Source: Phalacrocorax aristotelis (taxonomy: Eukaryota; Chordata; Aves; Suliformes; Phalacrocoracidae). From it: a stretch of DNA of 64,000 nucleotides. Shown here in pieces: positions 63,601 to 64,000 of the stretch; position 1 is the stretch's first letter; the number at the start of each line of letters is the position of its first letter. Below the pieces are notes generated by a model. The model was not told the origin of the DNA, did no database searches, and saw only the letters and a list, made by a program, of their open reading frames with translations. The position numbers and the translations under genes are program-made. The stretch is from the NCBI RefSeq assembly GCF_949628215.1, contig NC_134277.1, forward strand, positions 33,555,058 through 33,619,057, read 5' to 3'.

Positions 63601-64000
63601 TGAGTGAGAGGGCAGAGGAATATCCCACTAATACATTTAGATTTGGCATTGAAAATGAAAGTTTTAATGGTTACAAGGCAGACACGGTAACATACAATGT
63701 AATAACGGTGCTAAAGACTATGAAAACATCACCTCTTTGCTCGCTTCCAGTCTATAGACAAAGTATGAAATGTCTATAGCTGCTGAACTCATCTACTTGT
63801 TCAAGAAGTAGCAAGATGGAGCATCATTTCCACACACCCAGGAAAACATTCACTCACTTTCCTCATGAATTAATTCTCTTAGATAGGAAAGCGAGATTAT
63901 GATAAGGGGACATAATTACTTCATAAGTACCTGGGAAAAGAACTGACATGGTAACACAAAGTATTAACTGACACTAATATTGGTTTTATGTGAGTATCTC

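Larger units (their letters stand above)
58788..64000 (-). other. SNX13: SNX13 intron 1, partial; start exon not in window
   Basis: I looked on the minus strand for a short exon that encodes a start codon and a hydrophobic anchor and ends with two bases before a donor, and found none. Contents: AT-rich unique DNA, an AAT/AAC simple repeat at 59345-59395 and T/G or A/C homopolymer tracts at 59461-59500, 60267-60308 and 60587-60616. Confidence 0.75.

Noticed and set aside
58788..64000. Search for the SNX13 start exon and promoter
   Set aside because: No hydrophobic-anchor exon with a fitting donor and no CpG island was seen, so it is taken to lie beyond the window.
1..64000. CRISPR arrays, operons, tRNA or rRNA genes, phage genes
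   Set aside because: No regularly spaced repeats, no bacterial gene layout and no cloverleaf or rRNA-like sequence were seen; the DNA is plainly vertebrate.

Overview
The window looks like AT-rich vertebrate nuclear DNA, almost certainly from a bird. It carries several copies of the CR1 LINE of the avian/sauropsid type: the tail octamer-like 'gaatcacagaatcacag', a broken reverse transcriptase with FADDTKL, and 5'-truncated pieces. It also holds one large gene with short exons and long introns. There are no operons, bacterial genes, rRNA, tRNA or CRISPR arrays. The bird species cannot be named from this sequence alone.

The gene is SNX13 (sorting nexin 13, also called RGS-PX1), on the minus strand. 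I could place 24 consecutive coding exons by eye, from 58787 (upstream end) to the stop codon at 17568-17570. All have AG/GT borders and every exon-to-exon phase closes. Together they encode 926 complete residues. If the missing first coding exon gives about 42 residues, the total is 968, which is the length I recall for human SNX13. The encoded order is the end of the N-terminal membrane anchor, then PXA, RGS, PX and the C-terminal nexin domain (PXC). The first coding exon, with the start codon and most of the transmembrane segment, and the promoter lie beyond base 64000.

Layout: 1-14130 is downstream flanking DNA with one CR1 piece (2361-2810) and a few G-rich tracts. About 14131-17567 is probably 3' UTR with several candidate poly(A) signals. 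17568-58787 is the gene body, and 58788-64000 is part of intron 1. Intron content worth noting: a 1.4 kb CR1 copy with broken RT (33752-35170), a tract of plus-strand open frames with acceptor-like sites opposite the gene (31766-32388), a 57/58-bp tandem duplication (42681-42795), a G-rich tract on the transcript strand just inside one donor site (27636-27669), and dispersed mixed A/C (T/G) homopolymer tracts.

I saw no clearly new biological system. The most checkable oddities are the plus-strand open-frame tract and the G-rich tract beside a splice donor. Residue numbers below assume 42 residues upstream of the first exon seen.
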